From contig RPFO01000225.1 of the NCBI GenBank assembly GCA_009746045.1, positions 1 through 64,000 on the forward strand: a DNA stretch of 64,000 nt, given 5' to 3'. A program made the position numbers and the translations under genes. This stretch comes from Mesostigma viride. Its lineage: Eukaryota; Streptophyta; Mesostigmatophyceae; Mesostigmatales; Mesostigmataceae. Under the pieces are notes generated by a model. That model saw only the letters and a list, made by a program, of their open reading frames with translations, did no database searches and was not told the DNA's origin. Shown here piece by piece: positions 9,891 to 18,457 of this stretch; the stretch's first letter is position 1, and every line of letters begins with the position of its first letter.

Positions 9891-12385
9891 CGTCATAGAG
9901 GTGATGTGTGTCGCGGTGAGTCGGCTAGGCGTGAGGATGCTGTGCCTTGTAGTCCTAATGTTCCCACGTCCGTGGTTCAGAATGGAAGTGCAAGTGCTGC
10001 AGCTGATCAGGAGTGCGTGCCCAGCGTGGTCGCAATAGAGCCTGAACACGCCCTTCCGGAGCTCACCCCTTCAGGTGAGATAGTGCCGGCAGATGCCGAG
10101 GTAGCCCCTCACGTAGACGTGGAGTTGGGTCGCCGCCTCAGTAAGGCCTCACTAGAGCACATTGCCGACAGGAATGCACATGCAGAGAGCTTGGCGGGGC
10201 AGGTGCCTAGCATAGAAGGGGATGGCACCACCCCCACGGCCATAGGATTGCGGATGCTTGCTCACCAGATTCACCTTGCGGTGGGTCATGTGGCGGGGCA
10301 AACGCTAGACTGGGCGACTAGGCTTATGGGGGCGCCGGGGTTGAAGGTCGCTCAGGCGGAGTTAGAGGAGTGCCACGCATGCGCAAGTGTCCGGAAGAAG
10401 CGTAGGCGCTGGCATGCTAAGACTCCTTCCCCGTACCGGGGGAGGTTAGTGGGGGATGTCATGCATTTGGAGGAGGGGGACTATTATTTGGTCTTGATGG
10501 ATCGCTATACCAAGTTCCTAGCCATCGAGCCCCTGCCAAGCATGGTAGAGGAGTCCTTGTGGCGGGGGCTGCGCATTGCCATGTCTCACTTCTTTCCCAT
10601 TTCTGAGGTCATGTTGGACCAACAATTTGATTGCATTGTGGGGCGGGAGGGCTGTGAGATGGTGGTTATTGCTGGGCGGCAGGACCATGGCAACTTGGGG
10701 CTGATTGATAGGCACATCAGCAGCGTAAAGGGCATGGCAGCCAAGCAGCAGGCCAGCGGGTTAGGATTCAAGCCCGCGGGGCAGCCTTATGCACAACGCG
10801 CGCTGTGGTGCCGCTTGCTCATGGACAAGTACAACAGCCAGGTGCTTTTCAAGCTGCCCCAGGGACTAGGTCTTATTACCGCGCGGGGGCTGCAGTCGGG
10901 CATTTACCCTCCGGGCGTGGCAGACCATTGGGAGGCCCACCTCGCTACCACCGCTGAGGTTAGGCGGCAGTTAGACCGCACCCAGCCTGACTTGTCGCAG
11001 GAGTGGGAGCTGGGGGAGTTGGTCTTGTTTCACAAGGAGAATTCCTTTGGCAAGCGGGGGCAGATGCAAGGGCCAGGCATGGTGGTGGATTTGGACTGGG
11101 TGCATAGGCGGGTGAAGGTGCACTGGGAGCATAGGGACTATCTCATCCCGTGGGATAAGGTGTATCGGTACAAGGCGTCCGATGCCCAGGTCCAGGCGGC
11201 CAAGGAGCACAGCCGCCAGCTCGGTTGGGATGTGGATAGCCGGCCGGCCAAGCGGGCCCGGCTGGAACCTGTCCTACCCACCCCACTTGGGGTGGCTGTG
11301 CATGATGCGCTTGTTGCCCACCCCCCTGCAGGCGCCGCGCCGGAGCAAGTCCCCGGGGTCGACGCGGGGGCGCTACCTCAGCCCCTCCCCGCGACCCCAG
11401 CAGCGCCCACCGTGGCGGCGCCGGACACATCGTCAGGCGCGGGCGTGGGCTCCCAGCTGGCCCACGTCCTCCGACAGCTGCTCAAGGCGGACAAGCTCAA
11501 GGCGGCGGCAGCGGGGGGTGCGGCACAAGTCAGCCGCGTCATGCCAGATAAGTGCCCCACGGTTGTGACTGAAGCTCATGATGTTCCCTCTAGGCATATT
11601 GCGGCCATAGATACCATGGCAGGCGTGTCTGTCACGAGCCCGGCGGCGGCCGAGGCCTATTACCCTTTGCTGCCCAGTAGTTGGAAGGAAGTTGCGGGGT
11701 TTGACGGGCAGCGGGCCTATAAGGTGGCTGGGCAGGTGCTCATGCCCATCCTAGGGGTAGATGTCCCTGTGCAAGTGCTAGAGGGTTACAAGGGGATCAC
11801 CCTCATAGGTAACCCTTTTGTTTCCCTCCCCGGGTTTTCTGTGTCAGCCGGCTTGGTGACCCTCGAGGGGGTGGGGAGCATAGGCTTGTACCAATATCAC
11901 GTAGCGCTTGCAGCCCTCACGGGCCGGGGTCCCCCCGAGGCTATTAATCACCCTGAGGATTATGCCACTGCAGTAGGGGCCATTCGCGGGGCGGAATATA
12001 CGGCAGAGCCGCTGGTAGCCGATGTCACGCAGCCGCAGAAGTGTCACCCCAGCAGTCTTGGCATTTTTCCCTGGAGCATCGCCACTAAATCTCCTGTTAG
12101 TTATCCGCAGTTTAAGGAGGACTGCCGTGACCCTGTCAAGTTCCATAAGTGGCGCGCGGCTTTCTTGCGCGCGCAGCTGGAGTGGGCGATGTATGGGGTG
12201 TATGGGGAGTTGATGGAGGTGCCGCAAGGGGCGGTAAAGCTGAACTTGAAGTTTGTGCTCAAGTATAAGCAGGTCCTCCCCACTGACCCTGTCACATTTC
12301 ATGTACGGCCCTGTGTCACGGAGTTTAGGGGCTCGTCTGAGTTGTCGGAGGAGGAATTGTTTACGCCCTTTTACCGCGTTCAACT
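9891..12385 (+). pseudogene. CopB pol: integrase and protease-like domain, RT and RNase H deleted
   Basis: The frame is open from directly after the gag TGA. Integrase: zinc site HLAVGH (about 10272) with CHAC, catalytic Asp in VGDVMHL, Asp in MLDQQFDC, and GLIDRHI where the third acidic residue is Asp rather than Glu; then the C-terminal FGKRGQMQGP module. A Pro/Ala-rich linker follows. The protease-like domain has IDTMAGVSVTS (Asp codon 11610-11612), GYKGITLIGNPF and PGFSVS. Then come the lead-in to RT (KLNLKFVLKYK, VRPCVTEF, EELFTP) and the deletion junction near 12370. The reading frame runs on into CopC LTR to a chance stop at 12420-12422; those last codons are not element protein. Confidence 0.88.
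12376..12385 (+). repeat. CopB 3' LTR remnant (10 bp)
   Basis: GCGTTCAACT equals the last 10 bases of the CopB 5' LTR and is followed directly by the CCTAT target duplication, marking the true right end of CopB. Confidence 0.8.
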
Positions 12386-12390
12386 CCTAT

Positions 12391-12492
12391 CGCAATCTTG
12401 GGGTTGGACACATGACTTGTAACCATATAAATTGATAATAAACCCAGGCACCTAGTGCCGCATTCTTGCAAGCATCATTCTCAATCTCAACT
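12391..12492 (+). repeat. CopC 5' LTR, right part
   Basis: It matches 17636-17737 and ends CTCAATCTCAACT. It contains CATATAAAT and AATAAA (12424-12442), candidate TATA and polyadenylation signals. The CopC interior starts CGTACTCAAAAG at 12493. Confidence 0.9.
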
Positions 12493-12516
12493 CGTACTCA
12501 AAAGCTGCTATTTACA

Positions 12517-13473
12517 ATGGCTCGCGGTTCCCGTTCCGACACGGACGCCATTCAGTTGACTGGCGATGGTGCCGATGCTTACAAGGAGCTGCGACAGCAC
12601 GAACTGGTGGTTCGCATGCTGCCAGAGCCGTTGGCCGACAAGGCTACGGACAAGGAAAACCGTGACTTTGTCTGGGCAATCAAGGCCTGGGAGGAGAAAG
12701 TCCGCACGGTAGTGAAGACTCCCGCGCAGATTTTTCGGATCTTGCGGGGGGCTCCACTGGCCAGCAAAGGGCCGCAGGCGGTGCGGGACCTGATTCGGAT
12801 CGCCCAGGAGAAGGCATGGGACTGGAATCAGTTCCTTGAGCGGCTCACTGAGCTTCTCGCGCCGACAGGGCTGGTGAAGTCCATCAAGGACGTCATGCAG
12901 ATTCTGACGTTCGAAGTGTCCGGTGACACTGCCAAGGCCACGCTGGCCTTCGAGCGGATGCTCGAAGAAACCAATCTAAAATTTGCTGATGATTTTTCGG
13001 TGGTCCTGTTCTTGGGCAAGGCCCTTGGCAGCGGTGCTATGTCAGAAAGCACCGTGCAGAGTCTGGCGTCCGTCCTGACCAAGGAGAAGCTGGCGAGCAA
13101 GGCTGCTGCTTTCGCCTGCATCCGCGAGATCATGGCGCTCGGTGGCGCTGCTCAGGAGCTGGCCGGCAAGGGTGCCGTGAAGCCGACGCCAGCAGTCAAT
13201 GCCGATGGCCCTGCCATCAGGGCCGTTTTTGGCGCCGGTGACGGGCGCCTGAAGTGTCCTCGCTGCCAGGGGACTGGTCACACCCGCGAGACCTGCAAGG
13301 CCAACAAGGCTTTCCCGTTGGGGACGAACCTGTGTGGCAAGTGCCATAAGCCAGGGCACAAGGCCCGGTTTTGCAAGTCGCGGACTGCTGCCAACCAGGC
13401 GGACAATGTTGGCAAGGCTGGGCCTATTAGGCGCCAGCGGTTCACGTGGGTGCGCAATGCTCAGGAAAACTGA
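12517..13473 (+). CDS. CopC gag
   Basis: ATG 12517 (MARGSRSDTDA) lies 24 bp after the LTR; an apparent longer start at 12466 is inside the LTR. The 318-aa product has a helical capsid-like body and two good CCHC zinc knuckles, CPRCQGTGHTRETC (13258-13299) and CGKCHKPGHKARFC (13333-13374), the usual nucleocapsid signature. It ends CAG GAA AAC TGA (13462-13473). Pol is open in the -1 frame across this stop, so G-GAA-AAC directly before the stop is the candidate slip site for Gag-Pol synthesis. No protease motif lies between the knuckles and the integrase. Confidence 0.88.
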   Translation: MARGSRSDTDAIQLTGDGADAYKELRQHELVVRMLPEPLADKATDKENRDFVWAIKAWEEKVRTVVKTPAQIFRILRGAPLASKGPQAVRDLIRIAQEKAWDWNQFLERLTELLAPTGLVKSIKDVMQILTFEVSGDTAKATLAFERMLEETNLKFADDFSVVLFLGKALGSGAMSESTVQSLASVLTKEKLASKAAAFACIREIMALGGAAQELAGKGAVKPTPAVNADGPAIRAVFGAGDGRLKCPRCQGTGHTRETCKANKAFPLGTNLCGKCHKPGHKARFCKSRTAANQADNVGKAGPIRRQRFTWVRNAQEN

Positions 13474-16400
13474 AGGCCCCAGGGCAGGACAGCGCTATGG
13501 AGCATAGGAGGCTCCTGGCAGTAGACGATGTAGGCAGTTTTATGGCCGATGCTGCGGATGTTAAGGCAATATCAAACTTGATCAATACAGATCCAATTTT
13601 CAAGTATGCCTGTGCGTCTCGGTTTCACATCTTCTTTGGCCATGGAACAAACGCTTACAAGTTTGCTAGGGCTTTTGGTGGGGCGCCAATGCTGGAAGCA
13701 TGTCGTGAGTGTTACGAAAATTGTCCACAATGTCAATCGTCGGGCCCCAAGCCTCCTCGCCACCATGTAAAGCATCCACCTGCGAGAAAGGGGGAAATCG
13801 TAGGTGATGTGCTGTTCTGGGCACACATGCCATACTTTATTGCAATAGATAGATATGCTCACAACGTAGCTGTAGTTCCTTTGCGTCATATGGAAGCCGC
13901 CGACCTGGCAGAAGCCATTGATGTCTCTTCGTCCTTTTTCTCACCACTCGAGTCAATACAGATGGACAGGCAGTTCGCGTGTCTAGAGGGCCAGCCTGGA
14001 TTTGAATGCCTCAAGACAGTTGGGCGTGAGGACCACACTGGTCAGGGTATAGTGGAGCGTGCCGTGCAAGAATTCAAGCAAGCTGCACGGAGACAAGGTG
14101 ATGCATCCCTTTCAGCATACGCAGCCCGCCTCATGTGGGCGTTGCGGATTTGTGCATGCCTTAATCGGCGTGTGTTGTTGTCCATTCCTTCTCGCAATGT
14201 GGTGATAACAGCTGAGGGATTGCAGCACGGCCACTACCCACCAGAGATAGAAGAGGAGTGGGCACGCCATTTGCAGGGTAGATTTGCCAACCTGGTACGA
14301 AGGGATACACGTAGGCCGGTTACCGCCTATAGTGTAGGAGACCTGGTTTGGGTGCATAAAGAGGGCCCCTTTGGAAAGAGGGGACAGTGGAATGGTCCAG
14401 CCACGGTAGTGTCCGTGGATGGGAGTGTGCGCAAGGCCGTTGTTTCCTTGCAGGACAAGCAACACCACATCCCGTGGAGCAAGCTCAAGCACTATCAACC
14501 GAACACAAGTGCGTGGGAGCGCCTTCTGCACTACTACGAGGACGCGGACAACTTCTTGCGGCCTCCACCAGGTGACGTGATTGCCCCTCTTTTACCCATG
14601 CCTGCCTCTGACCCTATGCAAATGTCTGCCGAAGCTCGGGAGGTAGAGGACGATGAGCATGTTGAGGAGGACGGTGATCTGGTGGCACTTGCTGCAGATG
14701 TGCAGAGCTTAGCTCGCGAGCCCCCTGCTGACCTGCGCGAGGGTAGTAGGGAGGGCATTACCCCTGCCGTTAGCCAGGGTCCGGCTGCCGTTAGTCAGCC
14801 TCGCCGGGGTGGTGGGTTGCTCAGCAAGATTGTTCTAGGGCTGCGCCGGGACAATAACATGGGGTTAGGCTCCCTTCGCCGCCCACCACAGACTGCAGGC
14901 GTACCCCCTCAGCTGGGCCCGAGCACTGCAGTCATCTCTTCCTTGTTAACCTCTAGGGCGCTGAATTGTGGGCTCCTCATTGATACCCAGGCCCAGGTCT
15001 CTATTATCGGGGCCAACTGTGTAGACTTTCCTTTGCTGCCCTCTCATTGGACTCAGGTCACTGATTTTGCTAGGTCAGGGTCCTACAAGGTCCTGGGGGA
15101 ATTTCCCTTAACCATACTCGGCGCAGACACGCCCATGTGTGTGGTAGAGGGGTATGATGGGCCCGCCTTATTAGGACAGCCGTTCTTGACGCTACCCGGG
15201 GTTACAGTGAGCAGCACACAGCTGTCCCGAGCGGGGTTTGGCTGCATGCGATTGAATAATTTTTCCCTCGATGTCGCTGCTCGGGGTCTCTCATTGCCTA
15301 TGGTGGCTGCCATGAAAGGGGTAGAGTACAAGGATTCTGAATTGCCTCCTGCCCGCGATCTTCTCACCCCTAAAGCCCTCACCCCTGACAGCTTGGGGAT
15401 TAGCTTCCACGATGTTGCCACTGAAAGCCCCATGTCCTTCCATGATGTTGCCAGGCACGTCTCAACCGAGGAAGGGCTAGACAATACCCAAGGGGCTATG
15501 CTGGCTGCAGGGGAACGATGGTTAGGACTGGGTTGTGTGGAGCCAGTGGACCTAGTCCCAAGGGATGGCCGGTTGCTTCGTTTCAAATGGACCTTCCAGA
15601 TGAAGCCGGTTCCCGGCACTGACAGGAAAGTAGAGTTTGCTAGACCTGTGGTGCTAGAATTTTCTGGATCTTCTGACCTGCCCTCCTCAGCCCTGACTGC
15701 CCCGGGCTTAAATAAAGACACTTGGCGATTGTTAGTGTGCTTTCATCTCGGGCGCCTCAACAAAGGCTTGCCGCATGGCTCCGCGGTGCTGGATTTTTCT
15801 AAGGCCTTCCTTAACGGGGATTCAGATGAGACGGCTAAATTGTGGGAGGGCACCACACCGCTGTATGTTAGGACACCCAAGATGTGGGAACCTATTGTGG
15901 GCAAGAAGTTCATGAGGTTGGTGAAGGCTGTGGATGGGACCGTGGCCGGGCCGCGGGCGTGGCGCAAGAGTTTAGAGCGCCTTCTACTTAACCGCGCACG
16001 CATGATGTACAGCGACCTGGACCCCTCCTTGTTTGTTGGTGTCTGGAAGGGGGAGCTCGTGTTTGTTTTCGTGCATGCCGATGACTGTGACTGCCTGGGG
16101 CCACGGGAGTGGATTGTGTGGTTCCATTCGCTCGTGCACTCAGTGTACCCTGTGGGCAAGCTCGTCTTTAGGGAGCCGGGCAAGATCGTGCCCTTCATGG
16201 GCATGGACACTATTCTCGATCACGATGAGCAAGGGCAGTGGGTCATGTTGCTGCATCCTAAGGGTAGCTATGTCCCCGACCTGGTCAAGGAGGTCATGGC
16301 CCGCACTGGGCCTATCCTTCCCTCTGAGTGTGGTGCGCTGCGTGGCAAACTCAATTGGCTTGCGTGTACCACGAGCCCTGACTTGGCTGTCCTTAGTCGG

Positions 16401-17015
16401 TTGACAGACGATGTTCTCTGCTTGTTGGCCCGCCCGGTTGTAGCTGAGTATGTGCAGGCCTCACCGGGGTTGGTCCTGCAGGGTGTTGACTGGGACAAGC
16501 CCATCGAGCTAGGGGCTTATTGTGACAGTTCTTTGGATGCGCGGGTGCTCACCAAGATGCGTGGTAGGTGTGCGGCTGTTAGCTATATCTCAAACGCTGA
16601 CCAATCTGCGCCATCCTCCATCTTTGCGTGGTTCTCACGTCTACACCGCCGTGTGTATGTGGGGTCGGACACCGCCGAGGCGCGTGCGTATTGCGAGGCT
16701 GCAAGTGAGCTCGCGTATTTCCACGCGCTACTCTGCTGGATCCTCAAGCTGGGCGGTCTCACCACACGCATCGATCGCGTCATGCGCACCGACAGCCAAG
16801 CGCTGGTGGACTTCATTGAGAACCCCTACGCTCGCACGAGAGACCTTGACTTCCTCCGGGTGAAGGAATTTTCTGATGCGCTCCATACCGAGCACGTGGC
16901 AGGCGACCAGAATTGCTCGGATGCTCTTACCAAGCTCTATAGCTCCGCCAAGGCACAGTATACTCTTCTTAGGCACCAAATGAACAATATGTCGCTGGGT
17001 CAGCCACGGCACTAG
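13446..17015 (+). CDS. CopC pol: integrase, protease-like domain, RT, RNase H
   Basis: This is a 1189-codon open frame overlapping gag in -1; real Pol begins at the shift near 13468. Residues count from 13446. Integrase: HIFFGH...CPQC; Asp in IVGDVLF (about 118), Asp in MDRQFAC (about 177), REDHTGQGIVER with catalytic Glu (about 203), then the C-terminal PFGKRGQWNGP module. Protease-like: LLIDTQAQVSIIG (Asp 513) to ALLGQPFLTLPGV (about 578); the usual DTG reads DTQ. RT: FKWTFQMK, LDFSKAFLNGD, and FVHADDCD (first Asp 879) in place of YVDD. RNase H: YCDSSLDARV (about 1024), SDTAEARAYC (about 1075), TDSQALVDF; end NCSDALTK. The IN-PR-RT order is seen directly. Activity is inferred only; the frame is intact although the element itself is disrupted by CopB. 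Confidence 0.9.
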   Translation: MGAQCSGKLKAPGQDSAMEHRRLLAVDDVGSFMADAADVKAISNLINTDPIFKYACASRFHIFFGHGTNAYKFARAFGGAPMLEACRECYENCPQCQSSGPKPPRHHVKHPPARKGEIVGDVLFWAHMPYFIAIDRYAHNVAVVPLRHMEAADLAEAIDVSSSFFSPLESIQMDRQFACLEGQPGFECLKTVGREDHTGQGIVERAVQEFKQAARRQGDASLSAYAARLMWALRICACLNRRVLLSIPSRNVVITAEGLQHGHYPPEIEEEWARHLQGRFANLVRRDTRRPVTAYSVGDLVWVHKEGPFGKRGQWNGPATVVSVDGSVRKAVVSLQDKQHHIPWSKLKHYQPNTSAWERLLHYYEDADNFLRPPPGDVIAPLLPMPASDPMQMSAEAREVEDDEHVEEDGDLVALAADVQSLAREPPADLREGSREGITPAVSQGPAAVSQPRRGGGLLSKIVLGLRRDNNMGLGSLRRPPQTAGVPPQLGPSTAVISSLLTSRALNCGLLIDTQAQVSIIGANCVDFPLLPSHWTQVTDFARSGSYKVLGEFPLTILGADTPMCVVEGYDGPALLGQPFLTLPGVTVSSTQLSRAGFGCMRLNNFSLDVAARGLSLPMVAAMKGVEYKDSELPPARDLLTPKALTPDSLGISFHDVATESPMSFHDVARHVSTEEGLDNTQGAMLAAGERWLGLGCVEPVDLVPRDGRLLRFKWTFQMKPVPGTDRKVEFARPVVLEFSGSSDLPSSALTAPGLNKDTWRLLVCFHLGRLNKGLPHGSAVLDFSKAFLNGDSDETAKLWEGTTPLYVRTPKMWEPIVGKKFMRLVKAVDGTVAGPRAWRKSLERLLLNRARMMYSDLDPSLFVGVWKGELVFVFVHADDCDCLGPREWIVWFHSLVHSVYPVGKLVFREPGKIVPFMGMDTILDHDEQGQWVMLLHPKGSYVPDLVKEVMARTGPILPSECGALRGKLNWLACTTSPDLAVLSRLTDDVLCLLARPVVAEYVQASPGLVLQGVDWDKPIELGAYCDSSLDARVLTKMRGRCAAVSYISNADQSAPSSIFAWFSRLHRRVYVGSDTAEARAYCEAASELAYFHALLCWILKLGGLTTRIDRVMRTDSQALVDFIENPYARTRDLDFLRVKEFSDALHTEHVAGDQNCSDALTKLYSSAKAQYTLLRHQMNNMSLGQPRH

Positions 17016-17214
17016 TTGAGATGTCGTGGAGTGTGAATGGCCCCTTGACTCGGGTTTTACCTTGGTAGGTTTTCCCGGTAGCGATGCTATGGTGTAATTT
17101 GTTTGGCTGGGGATTACCCTCCAAAACCATGTGGGGCCTAAGGTGCGTTCATGATGGCAAGGCCTGCGCGGCCGTAGTTCTTACAGATTTGAGTACGCAG
17201 TCCTATTGCCACAT
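17016..17214 (+). other. CopC 3' noncoding region
   Basis: Sequence between the pol stop and the purine tract; no ORF or motif recognised. Confidence 0.6.
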
Positions 17215-17232
17215 GAAAAAAGAAAGGGCTGG
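17215..17232 (+). other. CopC polypurine tract
   Basis: GAAAAAAGAAAGGGCTGG directly precedes the 3' LTR. CopA and CopE have the closely similar AAGAAAAGAAAGGATTGG, and CopD AAGGGAAAGAATGGCTGG, supporting common descent. Confidence 0.75.
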
Positions 17233-17737
17233 AGTTGCAATCTGTTGCTTGACCGAAATGCGTGTATAAACTGGTGCATGCATAATGGAATGTAAATCTG
17301 TGAAACAATACTCACAATTGCTGCACACAGCTTGTGTACATGACCATGGTGGCAGTATAGCCAAGCTGATGCATTATAACTAGTGGTCGCGCTGCATGAC
17401 TGTTGAGCACTGACTGTCGGTCAGGCTGTTGAAGTCGTGCCAAGGATTGATGAGATAAAACACCCCTTCAGCGGGCAGACGAATACGGCAATATTCCCTG
17501 CTAATGGATATTTGTAAATGGTTCTAGAAGCGTCTAGAAGCATTGTGCAACGCTGGCGTAACGCTAGTTCAGTGTGCCTCTTGGAAATCGCTAATGCACA
17601 TGAAATGTGATTGGTGCAATGACGATAAGGCCTATCGCAATCTTGGGGTTGGACACATGACTTGTAACCATATAAATTGATAATAAACCCAGGCACCTAG
17701 TGCCGCATTCTTGCAAGCATCATTCTCAATCTCAACT
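17233..17737 (+). repeat. CopC 3' LTR
   Basis: 505 bp, AGTTGCAATC...CTCAACT. It is identical in layout to the uninterrupted 5' LTR minus 89 bp and is followed by the GATAT target duplication. Confidence 0.93.
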
Positions 17738-17742
17738 GATAT

Positions 17743-18436
17743 CAGGCTGGGAGCTTGATTGTACACAATCCTGAGCACACCTTGAGGGGTGAGACATGTC
17801 TCTGGTGTGGGAATGTCTGACATTGTCTCTGATGGAGAGATGTCTATCTGGGGTTTTCATCTCAGTCTGAGGTTTCCCCAGATCTGTGGTTTGTGGGCGG
17901 GGTTCGATTCCCTGGTGCCGTCTTAAGGCGGAGTTTCACGGACTGGCTGACCCATCCACCATGCTGGTGAGGTGGCGACAGGTCCCCTGATTTTCCACGG
18001 TTGGAACGAGTATGGGAGCTTGTGTTTTGCATGTGCTTCGCGTAGATGTTGTGTCTGGTTCGATAAGGGGCAGCAGACCGGCGCCGACTCCCTTCTGGGG
18101 GTCAGCAATGTTTTCTGATGAGCTGTTGTGGGTGATCTGTGGGGTTTCGCCTAAGGTCCTGAAGGTTGTACATACTAGTCTCAAGTTCTTAGCTGAACAC
18201 CTATGGGCTGCCACAGTTGGCCAACCTCTTGTACATGGGTAACACAACGAGCCTCCCGTGAAGGGATAGGGACTCATTGTAATTTGTTTGTGCTCCTGAA
18301 CCAGTATGGGTGCTATGTACATATAATAAGGAATCCAAGCTGACTGTCATGCCCAGTGGGTTGTGACTTGAAGTCGGGGAGGATGCCCAGTACCCATTGT
18401 GTGTGTTTGTATGTAGACTTGTGTGAGCTGCTACAG
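17743..18436 (+). other. CopA 3' noncoding region
   Basis: About 0.7 kb between the CopC insertion and the CopA purine tract. No coding potential was recognised. The one feature is a tRNA T-arm-like block listed separately, followed by a near-palindrome CCGTCTTAAGGCGG. Confidence 0.6.
17898..17914 (+). other. tRNA T-arm-like element (perfect B box) in CopA
   Basis: CGGGGTTCGATTCCCTG forms a 5-bp stem (one G-T pair) with a 7-base TTCGATT loop and contains GGTTCGATTCC, the Pol III B-box consensus. The same block, with about 15 similar bases before it, occurs in CopE at 22178-22194. No matching acceptor, D arm or A box was found, so it is not a complete tRNA gene. Confidence 0.6.
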
Positions 18437-18457
18437 CTCAAGAAAAGAAAGGATTGG
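18437..18457 (+). other. CopA polypurine tract
   Basis: AAGAAAAGAAAGGATTGG, preceded by CTC, abuts the 3' LTR start at 18458. It is the same as in CopE at 22829-22846. Confidence 0.75.

Larger units (their letters stand above)
8210..12385 (+). mobile_element. CopB: internally deleted copia-group element inside CopC 5' LTR
   Basis: Target duplication CCTAT is at 8205-8209 and 12386-12390. The element has a full 5' LTR (8210-8638), gag, integrase and protease-like domain, then stops abruptly at the start of RT. After EEELFTP only GCGTTCAACT (12376-12385), the last 10 bp of the LTR, remains before the target duplication. RT, RNase H and nearly all of the 3' LTR are therefore missing while both outer ends and the duplication are perfect. 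The deletion happened after integration, or on a cDNA that still had both ends. It cannot retrotranspose alone. Confidence 0.92.
7718..17737 (+). mobile_element. CopC: copia-group retrotransposon with full-length pol, carrying CopB in its 5' LTR
   Basis: Target duplication GATAT is at 7713-7717 and 17738-17742. The LTRs start AGTTGC and end CAACT. The 5' LTR is split by CopB into 7718-8209 and 12391-12492 (594 bp in all); the 3' LTR is 17233-17737 (505 bp). The 89-bp difference equals the distance between two copies of a 19-bp direct repeat in the 5' LTR (8087-8105 and 8176-8194), so the 3' LTR lost one copy and the spacer. Without CopB and the extra target copy, CopC is about 5.84 kb. Gag (12517-13473) and pol (to 17015) are open, in a -1 relation. 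CopC is inserted in the 3' noncoding part of CopA, just after its pol stop. Confidence 0.95.

Noticed and set aside
13446..17015. Classification of CopB-CopF as Ty3/gypsy because of the G-P module in integrase
   Set aside because: Integrase precedes RT, and RT and RNase H motifs (AFLxG, NPADALTK) are copia-like.
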